Positions 20,435-29,534 are shown, counted from the stretch's first letter. The stretch: 64,000 nucleotides of DNA from Bordetella parapertussis (GCA_945864585.1 CAMBCF010000008.1:1-64000), one strand, 5' to 3'. The notes: generated by a model not told the origin, from the sequence alone. Numbers and translations: made by a program.

Positions 20435-21019
20435 GTGGCCAGATCTTCAGACCGCAAGAATCAGATTCTGCAAACGCTGGCGCAAATGCTCGAAGGCCCG
20501 GCTGCGGCAAAAATCACCACGGCCGCGCTGGCCAAGCGTCTCGATGTATCCGAGGCCGCCTTGTACCGGCATTTTTCCGGCAAGGCGCAGATGTTCGAGG
20601 GGCTGATTGAGTTTATCGAGCAGACCTTGTTCGCGCTCATCAACAAAATCACCTCCGAGGAAAAAAGCGGCTTGCGGCAGGCCGAGGCGGTGATCGGCGT
20701 GCTGTTGGGGTTCGCGCAAAAAAATCGCGGCATGACGCGGGTGCTGATCGGCGATGCGCTGGTTAATGAAGATGAAAAATTGCAAATGCGAATCAATCAG
20801 CTGCATGAGCGCCTGGAGGCGACGCTGCGCCAATCCCTGCGTTTCGCGCTAAGCGCGAATGAAATCGCGCAAGATGTCGATGCCGCCGCGCACGCCAATC
20901 TCATCATGAGCTACATCATTGGCCGCTGGCACCAGTTCGCGAAAAGCGGTTTCAAGCGCGACCCGGCTGAAACGTGGGGCCGGCAATGGAAGCAGCTGAT
21001 GGAAGGCGTGCTGGCGTAG
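20435..21019 (+). CDS. slmA: Nucleoid occlusion factor SlmA (TetR family)
   Basis: ITTAALAKRLDVSEAALYRHFSGKAQMFEGLIEFIEQTLFALINKI. Confidence 0.92.
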   Translation: MARSSDRKNQILQTLAQMLEGPAAAKITTAALAKRLDVSEAALYRHFSGKAQMFEGLIEFIEQTLFALINKITSEEKSGLRQAEAVIGVLLGFAQKNRGMTRVLIGDALVNEDEKLQMRINQLHERLEATLRQSLRFALSANEIAQDVDAAAHANLIMSYIIGRWHQFAKSGFKRDPAETWGRQWKQLMEGVLA

Positions 21020-21055
21020 TGGTTTTAATTGTAAGGCACCATAAGGAGTTGAATC

Positions 21056-21370
21056 ATGTCCGATCTCACCACCGAACAGTTGGCGGAACTGTTGCTGGGC
21101 ATCGCGCGTTCACAACTGGCGATGGCCGATGCCATTGAAAGCGCGAAAGCCGGTTTCAAGGCCACGCATCTTCGACCCAATGTCGAAAGCGCCGCGCGCA
21201 TCAAAATGAATCGGCCGGTGGTGCTTTCCGATTTCCCGTCGCGCCTGCTGCTGCAGATGCTGGGGCGCAATGCGCCGGCGCAAGCGATGGTGACGCGCGA
21301 TTTGCAGGCGCTTTTGGGGCACAGCGCGGCGGCGCAAGGCAGCGGCGATTCGCTCGATATGACGACCTAG
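21056..21370 (+). CDS. Conserved hypothetical protein
   Basis: 104-aa ORF directly downstream of slmA; plausible SD (ataaggag) before ATG. Confidence 0.55.
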   Translation: MSDLTTEQLAELLLGIARSQLAMADAIESAKAGFKATHLRPNVESAARIKMNRPVVLSDFPSRLLLQMLGRNAPAQAMVTRDLQALLGHSAAAQGSGDSLDMTT

Positions 21371-21391
21371 AAATCGGCAAGCCGGCGGCGT

Positions 21392-22150
21392 TCACGCGCC
21401 GGCGCGCATTGCGCATATCGCGCACCGAGGGTCTTGTTTCAGCCGAATGGTGCGGATATCCATCGTCAGCGCATCGATCAGCAATAATTTGCCGCTGAGA
21501 ATTTCTCCCGCGCCGGTCAGCACTTTCAGCGCTTCGGCGGCTTGTATGCAACCGATGATGCCGGTCAGCGGCGCGAACACACCCATCACCGCGCAGCGCA
21601 GTTCTTCGCTTTGCGCATCTTCCGGGAACAGGCACGCATAACACGGCGCAGTTGCGTCGCGCATGTCGAACACCGCAACCTGTCCATCGAAGCGCACGCC
21701 CGCACCTGAGACCAGCGCCTTTTTGTGTTTGAAGCAGGCGCGATTGACGGCATGGCGCGTAGCGAAGTTGTCGCAGCCATCGATCACCACATCGGCACGC
21801 GCCACCAGCCGATCGAGTTCGTCGCCGGCGACGCGCGAGGCTATCATTTCCACCCGGGTTTCCGGGTTCACACCCGCCAGCGTTTCGCGCGCGGACGCCA
21901 CCTTGGGCCGGCCGATCGCGTCCGTGCGATGCACGATCTGCCGTTGCAGATTGGTGAGATCCACGTTGTCGTCGTCGCACAGGGTGAGTGTGCCCACGCC
22001 GGCCGCCGCCAGATACAGCGCGATGGGCGAACCCAGTCCGCCCGCACCAATTAGCAGTGCGCGCGCGGCGCGCAGCTTTTCCTGACCTTCGATGCCGATT
22101 TCCGGCAGCAGGATGTGGCGGCTGTAACGCAATAATTGTTCGTCGTTCAT
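21392..22150 (-). CDS. moeB: Molybdopterin-synthase adenylyltransferase MoeB / ThiF-HesA family
   Basis: MNDEQLLRYSRHILLPEIGIEGQEKLRAARALLIGAGGLGSPIALYLAAAGVG. Confidence 0.93.
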   Translation of the reverse strand: MNDEQLLRYSRHILLPEIGIEGQEKLRAARALLIGAGGLGSPIALYLAAAGVGTLTLCDDDNVDLTNLQRQIVHRTDAIGRPKVASARETLAGVNPETRVEMIASRVAGDELDRLVARADVVIDGCDNFATRHAVNRACFKHKKALVSGAGVRFDGQVAVFDMRDATAPCYACLFPEDAQSEELRCAVMGVFAPLTGIIGCIQAAEALKVLTGAGEILSGKLLLIDALTMDIRTIRLKQDPRCAICAMRAGA

Positions 22151-22229
22151 GGCGGCGAAAAAATTACGCCCGGCCGAGCTGGCGCAACCGGGCGTGGATT
22201 GTGGGTAACTATTTGTTTCTAAAACATTT

Positions 22230-23684
22230 TTAGTTCGCGCCTGTGACAGCAGCGCCACGCGACTTCAAAAACGCCAGCGCCTGATTCAACTCGTAGTCTT
22301 TCTTCGACACCACTTCACCGGGGCCGGGACGCAGTTCCTTGAGATCGATTTCGGGCCGCGCCTCCGGCGTGAAGTTGTATTTGGCGCGCGCGGCGGCAAG
22401 CGCTTTTTCTTTCTCCAAATCTTTTGCCGCAGGCGTAGTCGGCGCCGCGGGTGCGGTAGATTTGCCGTCACCCAGATGTTTACTCAAGTCCGCTTCGCGC
22501 AGTCGCAGGCTGGCGTTTTTGTCGATGGCGCTTTCCAGCGGAATATCCGGCGTAATGCCCTTGGCTTGTATCGAACGCCCGTTCGGCGTGTAGTAGCGCG
22601 CGGTGGTGAGCTTGATCGCGGTGTTGTTACCCAGCGGCAATATGGTTTGCACCGAACCTTTGCCGAAGGTTTGCTGGCCCATGATGACGGCACGCTCGTG
22701 ATCCTGCAGCGCACCGGCGACAATTTCCGAAGCAGAGGCGGAGCCGCTGTTGACCAGCACCACCATCGGCAGCTTTTTAATGGCGGCGGGCAGGCGGCTT
22801 ACGAAATCCTGCCGGTTGCGGCCACGCAGATAATGTTCGGGACTGGCATTCAGCCGCATCCTGGAATCCTCCGCGCGACCTTCGGTGTAAACCACCAGCT
22901 TGCCAGGATCGACAAACATCGCGGTTACCGCCACCGCACTGTTCAGCAACCCGCCCGGATCGTTGCGCAGGTCGAGAATAATGCCGTTCATCGGCTCTTT
23001 GACATGCGCTTCAATGGCCTTGGCGAGCAGTTCGCCGGTGCCGTCCTGAAACTGCGTCACTCTGAAATACGCGTAGCCGGGCTCTAAGGTGGTGGCTTTA
23101 ACGCTTTGAATTTTGATGACCGCACGCGTCAGTGTGAGCTCAATGGGATTGGGTTCGCCCTTGCGCACGATGGTCAGACGTATATTGGTGTTGGGTTTGC
23201 CGCGCATCTGTTTGACCGCATCGTTCAAGGTCATGCCTTTGACCGCGGTATCATCCAGCTTGACGATTAAATCGCCCGCCATCACCCCCGCACGCGAAGC
23301 CGGGGTGTCATCGATCGGCGAAATCACTTTCACAAAACCGTCTTCCATTCCCACTTCGATGCCAAGGCCGCCAAATTCGCCCTGCGTGCCCACCTGCATT
23401 TCGCGAAACGCTTCCTGATCGAGATAGGCCGAATGCGGATCAAGGCCGGTCAACATGCCGTTGATGGCCTCGGTGATGAGCTTTTTATCTTCGACCGGCT
23501 CGACGTAATCCTGCTTGACGCGGCCGAACACCTCGGTGAACGCGCGCAACTCTTCGATCGGCAGCGGCAACTGCTGGCGCGAAGCGCCTTCACGCTGCGC
23601 CACGGCAGAATAGTTAAGGCTGATCGCGACGCCAATTACAATGCCGGCGATGATGAGGCCAAACTGCCCCAGTTTGTTACGCAT
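22230..23684 (-). CDS. ctpA: S41 family C-terminal processing peptidase
   Basis: MRNKLGQFGLIIAGIVIGVAIS...PDZ...VVLVNSGSASASEIVAGALQDHERAVIMGQQTFGKGSVQT. Confidence 0.95.
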   Translation of the reverse strand: MRNKLGQFGLIIAGIVIGVAISLNYSAVAQREGASRQQLPLPIEELRAFTEVFGRVKQDYVEPVEDKKLITEAINGMLTGLDPHSAYLDQEAFREMQVGTQGEFGGLGIEVGMEDGFVKVISPIDDTPASRAGVMAGDLIVKLDDTAVKGMTLNDAVKQMRGKPNTNIRLTIVRKGEPNPIELTLTRAVIKIQSVKATTLEPGYAYFRVTQFQDGTGELLAKAIEAHVKEPMNGIILDLRNDPGGLLNSAVAVTAMFVDPGKLVVYTEGRAEDSRMRLNASPEHYLRGRNRQDFVSRLPAAIKKLPMVVLVNSGSASASEIVAGALQDHERAVIMGQQTFGKGSVQTILPLGNNTAIKLTTARYYTPNGRSIQAKGITPDIPLESAIDKNASLRLREADLSKHLGDGKSTAPAAPTTPAAKDLEKEKALAAARAKYNFTPEARPEIDLKELRPGPGEVVSKKDYELNQALAFLKSRGAAVTGAN

Positions 23685-23764
23685 GGACTGCTCCAGTAAA
23701 AAATGCACTTTAATACGCGCTGCCAGCAAAATTGCCCTGCCACCTTGAAAGCTACCGCCACTCA

Positions 23765-23809
23765 TTACCGACGCTTACTACCGGCGCTTACTACCGGCGC
23801 TTACTACCG
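23765..23809. repeat. Tandem 13-mer (TTACTACCGGCGC) repeats containing the envC stop
   Basis: ttaccgacgc ttactaccggcgc ttactaccggcgc ttactaccg. Confidence 0.75.
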
Positions 23810-25105
23810 TCCGCCAACCCAGGATAACGGGTCAAAAGGCTTCCCCTGATGGCGAAGCTCAAAGTATAAACCTGATTCCGCGCCTCCGCCGCTGTTGCCG
23901 ACGGTGGCTACCGCTTCTCCGCCGCCAATGTGCTCGCCCACGCGCTTGAGCAAAGTTTCGTTGTAGCCATACAGACTCATATAGTTCTCGCCGTGGTCGA
24001 TAATCAACAGGTTGCCAAACCCCCGCAGCCAGTCGGCGTAGACCACCCGCCCGGCGGCGACGGCACGTACCGATTCCCCGCTGTTTGCCGCAAGAAACAG
24101 TCCCTTCCAGGTTAACCCGCCATCACTGCGTGGAGTGCCAAAGCGGCCCGCAAGTTCCCCCCGCACCGGCAACGCCAATTGGCCGCGCAGCCGCGAAAAT
24201 GTCCCTACTATCGAGGTGGGCTCCGGTATGCGCTCGTTACGCTGGCGCGGCGCCGCCGCTTTGCCCGAGCTCGGCGGCGTTGCGGGCGCGCTGCGGGGAA
24301 TGATGCGCGCAAGCTGCTCGATCAGCCGGCTTAAGCGTGTTTCGTTGCGTTGCATGGCGCCGATTTCATTGCGCTGGCGCACAATGTCGCTCGACAGGCG
24401 CGTCACTACATTGGCACGCTTGAGTTTTTCGGCTTCTAGGCGTTTGCGCTGGTTAATTTGCTCTGCGCCGATGGCGGCCAGTTCGGCGGCCTGGGCGGTG
24501 GTTTCCTGGCTCAGCGTTTTGAGCCGGGACATGCTGTCGCGCATGCCGCGTATGGCGTCGGCGCGCGCGCGCGCCACATAGCCGAGATAGTGCAAAGCAC
24601 GCGCGATGTCGTTGGGATTTTCACCGCTCAACAGCAACCGCAGCGCCTCGGGCGGTCCGCCCCCGTGGCGCAGATGCTGATCGTGCAGCAAGCGCGCGAA
24701 ATTTTGCTGATGGCTCGCAAGCATCGCTGAAACCTTGCCCGTCTCGCCGCGCAAGGTTTCCGTGCGTCGTGAAACTTCGCTGGAAGACTGCGCCAGGTCG
24801 GCGAGATCACGATTGGCGTCAGAGATCGCGCGCTCCGATTCACGCAGTGCGTCAGCGGCTTCGTTGCGCGAATCTTCCGCGCCCGCCAGCCGCTTTTGCA
24901 GCGCTTCAATGCGACCGCGCAGTTGCTGCAGCTCTTCCTTGGCGCCAGCGGCATTGGTGGCGGCGCATGGGCTTGTTGAAAACAAAACAGCAAACAGCAA
25001 ACCGCAGAGGCGCAGAGGCGCAGAGAACACCGCGCAGAGAGTTTCTCTGCGTTTCCTCTGCGCCTCTGCGCCTCTGCGGTGAGTCGTTGTTGACCTTTCG
25101 TTCAC
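23804..25105 (-). CDS. envC: Murein hydrolase activator EnvC (M23 peptidase)
   Basis: Coiled-coil plus LytM domain (...LIIDHGENYMSLYGYNETLLKRVGEHIGGGEAVATVGNSGGGAESGLYFELRHQGKPFDPLSWV); N-terminus is encoded by a palindromic repeat. Confidence 0.92.
   Translation of the reverse strand: MNERSTTTHRRGAEAQRKRRETLCAVFSAPLRLCGLLFAVLFSTSPCAATNAAGAKEELQQLRGRIEALQKRLAGAEDSRNEAADALRESERAISDANRDLADLAQSSSEVSRRTETLRGETGKVSAMLASHQQNFARLLHDQHLRHGGGPPEALRLLLSGENPNDIARALHYLGYVARARADAIRGMRDSMSRLKTLSQETTAQAAELAAIGAEQINQRKRLEAEKLKRANVVTRLSSDIVRQRNEIGAMQRNETRLSRLIEQLARIIPRSAPATPPSSGKAAAPRQRNERIPEPTSIVGTFSRLRGQLALPVRGELAGRFGTPRSDGGLTWKGLFLAANSGESVRAVAAGRVVYADWLRGFGNLLIIDHGENYMSLYGYNETLLKRVGEHIGGGEAVATVGNSGGGAESGLYFELRHQGKPFDPLSWVGGR
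25001..25080. repeat. 80-bp nested palindrome (ACCGCAGAGGCGCAGAGGCGCAGAG type) inside envC N-terminus
   Basis: accgcagaggcgcagaggcgcagaga ... cctctgcgcctctgcgcctctgcggt, inner stem cgcagaga-gtt-tctctgcg. Confidence 0.9.
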
Positions 25106-26637
25106 ACGAATTCGAGCAGCGGCTTGCCGGTCATCTCCACGGGCTGCGGCAGGCCCATCATTTTGAGCAGCGTGGGCGCCACATCCTGCAGCGCGCCGCC
25201 GCTGGCGGCTTTGGCGCGGCGGCCGATGTAGAGCAGTGGCACCTGGTTGAGGGTGTGCGCGGTGTGTGCTTGCCGGGTAGTGGTGTCGAGCATGGTTTCG
25301 GCATTACCGTGATCGGCCGTGATCAGCACTTCGCCGCCGCTGGCCTGCATGGCTTCGCCCGCGCGACCGATGCATTCGTCCAGCACTTCTATCGCGCGGA
25401 TTGCCGCGGCGAGATCGCCGGTGTGGCCCACCATGTCGCCGTTGGCGAAGTTGCAGATGATGGCGGCGTATTGGCGGCTTTGAATCGCCGCCACCAGTTT
25501 GTCAGTGACTTCGCGCGCGCTCATCTCCGGTTGCAAATCATAGGTGGCGACTTTGGGCGACGGCACCATCACGCGGTCTTCACCGGCGTAAGGCGTTTCC
25601 ACGCCGCCGTTGAAAAAGTAAGTCACGTGCGCATACTTTTCCGTTTCGGCGATACGCAACTGCTTTAATCCGTGCGCCGCCAGATATTCGCCCAAGCCTA
25701 GGCTGATTTGCTGCGGCGGATACGCCGCGGGAAGCGCGGCGAAATCCTCGCCGTAGGCGGTGAGTGTGCACAAATACCCCAGCCGGGGCGCGTGCTCGCG
25801 CGCAAAGCCGGTGAACGTCGCATGGGTAAGCGCATGGGTCATCTGCCGCGCACGATCGGCGCGAAAATTCATGAACACCACCGCGTCTCCGTCATGCATG
25901 CGCACCGGTTTGCTGCCCGGCGGCACTATGGCGGTAGGCTGCACGAACTCATCGCTTTCCCCGCGCAGATCGGCGAGCAGATAGGCGTCGCTGGCGGAGG
26001 CTGCCCAGAATTCGGATTGGCCCTGCGTCATCACGTCATACGCGGGTTTGACGCGCTCCCAGCGCTGATCGCGATCCATCGCATAATAGCGACCGCAAAC
26101 GGTCGCGATGCGTCCGGCATTGAGCGCCTCGAACTTCTGCTGCAGCGCCGCCAGCGACGGTGCGGCACTTTTCGGCGGCGTGTCGCGGCCATCGAGAAAG
26201 GCATGGACGTAAATGTTTTTGACGCCGGCTTGCGCAGCCATGTCCACCAGTTCGTGTATCTGCGACTCGTGGCTGTGTACACCACCGGGCGATAACAAGC
26301 CCAGCACGTGCAGCGCGTTGCGCTTGCCGATTTCAATCGCCTTCAATAGCACCGGGTTCCTGCGAAACTCGCCGCTTTCAATCGCGCGCTCGATCTTGGT
26401 GTAATCCTGATACACCACGCGGCCGGCGCCGATGCTCATGTGGCCGACTTCGGAGTTGCCCATCTGCCCGCTGGGCAGGCCCACCATTTTTTCCGAGGCG
26501 TCGATGAGGGTGTGGGGATGGGTCTGCCACAAAAAATTCCAGTGCGGTTTACGCGCCTGGCAAATGGCGTTGTACTCGCAGTCTTCGCGGTGACCGAAGC
26601 CGTCGAGTATGAGCAGTAAAACCGGGGTAATGGTCAC
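25102..26637 (-). CDS. gpmI: 2,3-bisphosphoglycerate-independent phosphoglycerate mutase
   Basis: LLILDGFGHREDCEYNAI...GNSEVGHMSIGAGRVVYQDYTKI...ITADHGNAE; GTG start at 26637. Confidence 0.97.
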   Translation of the reverse strand: MTITPVLLLILDGFGHREDCEYNAICQARKPHWNFLWQTHPHTLIDASEKMVGLPSGQMGNSEVGHMSIGAGRVVYQDYTKIERAIESGEFRRNPVLLKAIEIGKRNALHVLGLLSPGGVHSHESQIHELVDMAAQAGVKNIYVHAFLDGRDTPPKSAAPSLAALQQKFEALNAGRIATVCGRYYAMDRDQRWERVKPAYDVMTQGQSEFWAASASDAYLLADLRGESDEFVQPTAIVPPGSKPVRMHDGDAVVFMNFRADRARQMTHALTHATFTGFAREHAPRLGYLCTLTAYGEDFAALPAAYPPQQISLGLGEYLAAHGLKQLRIAETEKYAHVTYFFNGGVETPYAGEDRVMVPSPKVATYDLQPEMSAREVTDKLVAAIQSRQYAAIICNFANGDMVGHTGDLAAAIRAIEVLDECIGRAGEAMQASGGEVLITADHGNAETMLDTTTRQAHTAHTLNQVPLLYIGRRAKAASGGALQDVAPTLLKMMGLPQPVEMTGKPLLEFV

Positions 26638-26674
26638 TATTTGTTCACTATTTGTTTACGATTTGTTTACTGAG
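26634..26674. repeat. Tandem 11-mer (TCACTATTTGT-like) array at gpmI start
   Basis: tcactatttgt tcactatttgt ttacgatttgt ttactga. Confidence 0.65.
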
Positions 26675-26758
26675 GGATCACGATAGGCTCATGTTTTCAT
26701 TGGTAAATTACTGAGCAACCGCATACGGTATAATTCTATCCCATTTCAGGAGTTCGCC

Positions 26759-27202
26759 TTGGAGCAGTTTTTCGCAACGTTTTTCATCTACCTGCAAAAA
26801 AGTCCGCTTAATATGGTGTTGTTCGGTTTGGCGGTTACTTCCGCCGGCATGCTGTTGTTTCCGATGCTTACGCGGGGCATGCGTCCAGGCGCCGAGGTGG
26901 GGCCGACGGAAGCGGTAACGCTGATTAACCGTAAAGACGCGACGGTGATTGACGTTCGCGACGAAGGCGAATTCGCCGGCGGCCACATCAACAACGCGCG
27001 CCACATACCCGAAAAGCAGCTCGCCGGGCGCATCAAAGAGCTGGAGAAATTTAAAACCAAACTCTTGATTGTCAGTTGCGCCAGCGGGCGGCGGGCGGCG
27101 GCCGTTAGTGACAGCTTGCGCAAACAGGGCTTTACCGACGTGGTGGCTTTACGCGGGGGCATCGGCGCGTGGGTGCAAGCCGGCATGCCGCTTGAAAAAT
27201 AA
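26759..27202 (+). CDS. Rhodanese-like domain protein, membrane anchored
   Basis: TM N-terminus; ATVIDVRDEGEFAGGHINNARHIP...LLIVSCASGRRA; TTG start. Confidence 0.92.
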   Translation: MEQFFATFFIYLQKSPLNMVLFGLAVTSAGMLLFPMLTRGMRPGAEVGPTEAVTLINRKDATVIDVRDEGEFAGGHINNARHIPEKQLAGRIKELEKFKTKLLIVSCASGRRAAAVSDSLRKQGFTDVVALRGGIGAWVQAGMPLEK

Positions 27203-27238
27203 TTTCTAAACGAATATCTACTTACCATCAGGGATGTC

Positions 27239-27496
27239 ATGGCTAAAGTTTTGATGTACAGCACGGCAGTTTGACCGTACTGCGTATCCGCGGAGCGGCT
27301 ACTGGCAAACAAAGGCGTTGCACAAGTCGAAAAGGTGTATATCGATCGTGATCCCGCGCGCCGCGCCGAAATGATGGAAAAAACCGGACGGCGCACGGTG
27401 CCGCAAATCTACATCGGCGACACCCATGTGGGCGGCTATGACGACCTGTCCGCGCTGGATCGCGCCGGCGGGCTTGACGCGCTGCTGGCGACATAA
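27239..27496 (+). CDS. grxC: Glutaredoxin 3, candidate selenoprotein: in-frame TGA (27272-27274) at first Cys of CPYC
   Basis: Hand translation MAKVLMYSTAV-U-PYCVSAERLLANKGVAQVEKVYIDRDPARRAEMMEKTGRRTVPQIYIGDTHVGGYDDLSALDRAGGLDALLAT*: full-length GrxC with one TGA replacing Cys. Conserved rhodanese-grxC-secB-gpsA order. Confidence 0.85.
27281..27307 (+). promoter_or_regulatory. Putative bacterial SECIS stem-loop downstream of the in-frame TGA
   Basis: UGC-GUA-u-CCGC-[GGA]-GCGG-c-UAC-ug-GCA: 10 paired positions, one mismatch, one 2-nt bulge; G at the first apical-loop position, 18 nt after UGA. Confidence 0.6.
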
Positions 27497-27536
27497 CACT
27501 GCACACTATCACTTAAAAAAAGCGAAAGTATTTGTA

Positions 27537-28031
27537 ATGAGCGAACAAGCGCAGCAACCGCCGTCTCCACCGGACACCACGCAGCCGATTTTCAGCATCG
27601 AAAAGATCTATCTGAAGGACATGTCGCTGGAAGCGCCCGGCACGCCCAAGATTTTTTTGCTCAACGAAACACCGCAGGTCGAGGTGAACATACACACCGC
27701 TGCCACTGTGGTTGAAGCCGGCGCACTCTACGAAGTCGTGCTCACTGCGACCATTACGGCGAAGCTGCCCGAACGCACGGTGTTTCTGGTTGAGGTGGCG
27801 CAGGCGGGTTTGTTTCATATCCGCAATCTGCCGCCGCAGGATCTGGATGCCGTGCTCGGCATACTGTGCCCCACCACGCTTTTGCCGTATGCACGCGAAG
27901 CGGTGTCGAGCACCATCGCGCGCGCGGGGTTCCCGCCGGTGATTCTGCATCACATGGATTTCAACCAGGTCTACGCGCAAGCCGCGCAACAGCAGGCGGG
28001 CCAGCAGCCCGCGCCGTCGCAGGTGAATTGA
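27537..28031 (+). CDS. secB: Protein-export chaperone SecB
   Basis: FSIEKIYLKDMSLEAPGTPKIFL...AGLFHIRNLPPQDLDAVLGILCPTTLLPYAREAVSS. Confidence 0.96.
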   Translation: MSEQAQQPPSPPDTTQPIFSIEKIYLKDMSLEAPGTPKIFLLNETPQVEVNIHTAATVVEAGALYEVVLTATITAKLPERTVFLVEVAQAGLFHIRNLPPQDLDAVLGILCPTTLLPYAREAVSSTIARAGFPPVILHHMDFNQVYAQAAQQQAGQQPAPSQVN

Positions 28032-28032
28032 C

Positions 28033-28485
28033 ATGTTGCGCCGCGCCGCGTTCGCTTTGTTGCTGGTGCTGGGGGCGTCAGCCGCGCTCGTTGCAAGGGC
28101 TGCGGAATTTCGTGCGGCCGCCGAGGACGCTGTGGTGCTTTTCGATGCGCCCTCGGCGCAATCGCAAAAACGCTTTATCGTCAGCCAGGGTTATCCGCTG
28201 GAAGTGATCGTGGTGCTGCAGGGCTGGATCAAGGTGCGTGACGCCAGCGGCGCGCTGAGCTGGGTCGAAGCGGGTAAAGTGTCGAACAAGCAGCGCACCG
28301 TGATGGTGAAAGCGCCGCTCGCGCAAATCCGCCAGGCGGCGGATGACAATGCGCCGGTGGTGTTTCAGGCGCAGCAACACGTGGTGATGGAACTCAGCGA
28401 AGTCGTCGCCGGCGGCTGGCTGCGCGTGCGTCATCGCGACGGCGCTGCCGGCTTCGTGCGCGTCGGGCAGGTGTGGGGCGTCTGA
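28033..28485 (+). CDS. SH3-domain exported protein
   Basis: Signal peptide; AAAEDAVVLFDAPSAQSQKRFIVSQGYPLEVIVVLQGWIKVRDASGALSWVEA. Confidence 0.85.
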   Translation: MLRRAAFALLLVLGASAALVARAAEFRAAAEDAVVLFDAPSAQSQKRFIVSQGYPLEVIVVLQGWIKVRDASGALSWVEAGKVSNKQRTVMVKAPLAQIRQAADDNAPVVFQAQQHVVMELSEVVAGGWLRVRHRDGAAGFVRVGQVWGV

Positions 28486-28495
28486 CCGCAAGCGG

Positions 28496-29476
28496 ATGAA
28501 CATCGCCGTACTCGGTGCGGGTGCGTGGGGCACCGCGATATCGGTGCATCTTGCCGCCCGCCACCGCGTGACGCTGTGGGCGCGGGACCCGGCACAGGCA
28601 GCGGCGATGCAGGCCGATCGCCAAAACCGCCGTTACCTTCAAGGCGTTACGCTACCGGCTGGTGTCGCGCTTACCGCCGATGCGGGCGTCGCCTTGCGCG
28701 ATGCGTCGCTGGTGCTGGTTGCAGTGACCAGCGGCGGATTGCGTGAAACCCTGCAGCGTATCAAGTCCGCGCACTGTACTGCGCCGCTGTTATGGCTGTG
28801 CAAGGGCTTCGAGCGCGAGCATGCGCTGTTGCCGCATCAGGTGTGCGCGAGCACTTTGCCGCAGGCGGTGTGCGGCGTGTTGTCCGGCCCCAGCTTCGCC
28901 GAAGAAGTCGCGCGCGGGCAGCCGACGGCGCTGACCCTGGCTTCTACGGATGAGGCGTTTGCCAGCGCCACCGCGCGCGAGCTGCACGGCGGATCGCTGC
29001 GCGTGTATTCGAGCAGCGATGTGGTCGGCGTTGAAGTCGCGGGTGCGGTAAAAAACGTGATGGCCATCGCCACCGGCATCTGCGACGGACTGCGTCTGGG
29101 CCTGAACGCGCGCGCGGCGTTGATGACCCGCGGCCTGGCGGAAATTGCGCGGCTCGGGGTCGCACTCGGCGGACGCGCTGAAACGTTCATGGGACTTGCC
29201 GGCGTGGGCGATTTGATACTCACCTGCACCGGCGATCTGTCGCGCAACCGGCGCGTGGGTCTGCGCCTCGCCGCAGGCACACCGCTGGCGCAGATACTCG
29301 GCGACTTAGGCCATGTCGCTGAAGGCGTCTACAGCGCGCGCGAAGTCGCGCGCATTGCCAAAGCGCACGCAATCGAAGTGCCGATCACCGATGCCGTATG
29401 CCGCGTGCTGGATGCGCCACAATCCGCAGCGCAGGTCGCCCGGGGGCTGCTGGAGCGCGACCCAAAATCCGAGTGA
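28496..29476 (+). CDS. gpsA: NAD(P)H-dependent glycerol-3-phosphate dehydrogenase
   Basis: MNIAVLGAGAWGTAISVHLA...GPSFAEEVARGQPTA...AGVGDLILTCTGDLSRNRRVG. Confidence 0.97.
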   Translation: MNIAVLGAGAWGTAISVHLAARHRVTLWARDPAQAAAMQADRQNRRYLQGVTLPAGVALTADAGVALRDASLVLVAVTSGGLRETLQRIKSAHCTAPLLWLCKGFEREHALLPHQVCASTLPQAVCGVLSGPSFAEEVARGQPTALTLASTDEAFASATARELHGGSLRVYSSSDVVGVEVAGAVKNVMAIATGICDGLRLGLNARAALMTRGLAEIARLGVALGGRAETFMGLAGVGDLILTCTGDLSRNRRVGLRLAAGTPLAQILGDLGHVAEGVYSAREVARIAKAHAIEVPITDAVCRVLDAPQSAAQVARGLLERDPKSE

Positions 29477-29534
29477 AGCGCAGCGCTGTCTCGCCAAAAT
29501 ACAACCACACCGCACCTAAAACAGGATTTCCGCT

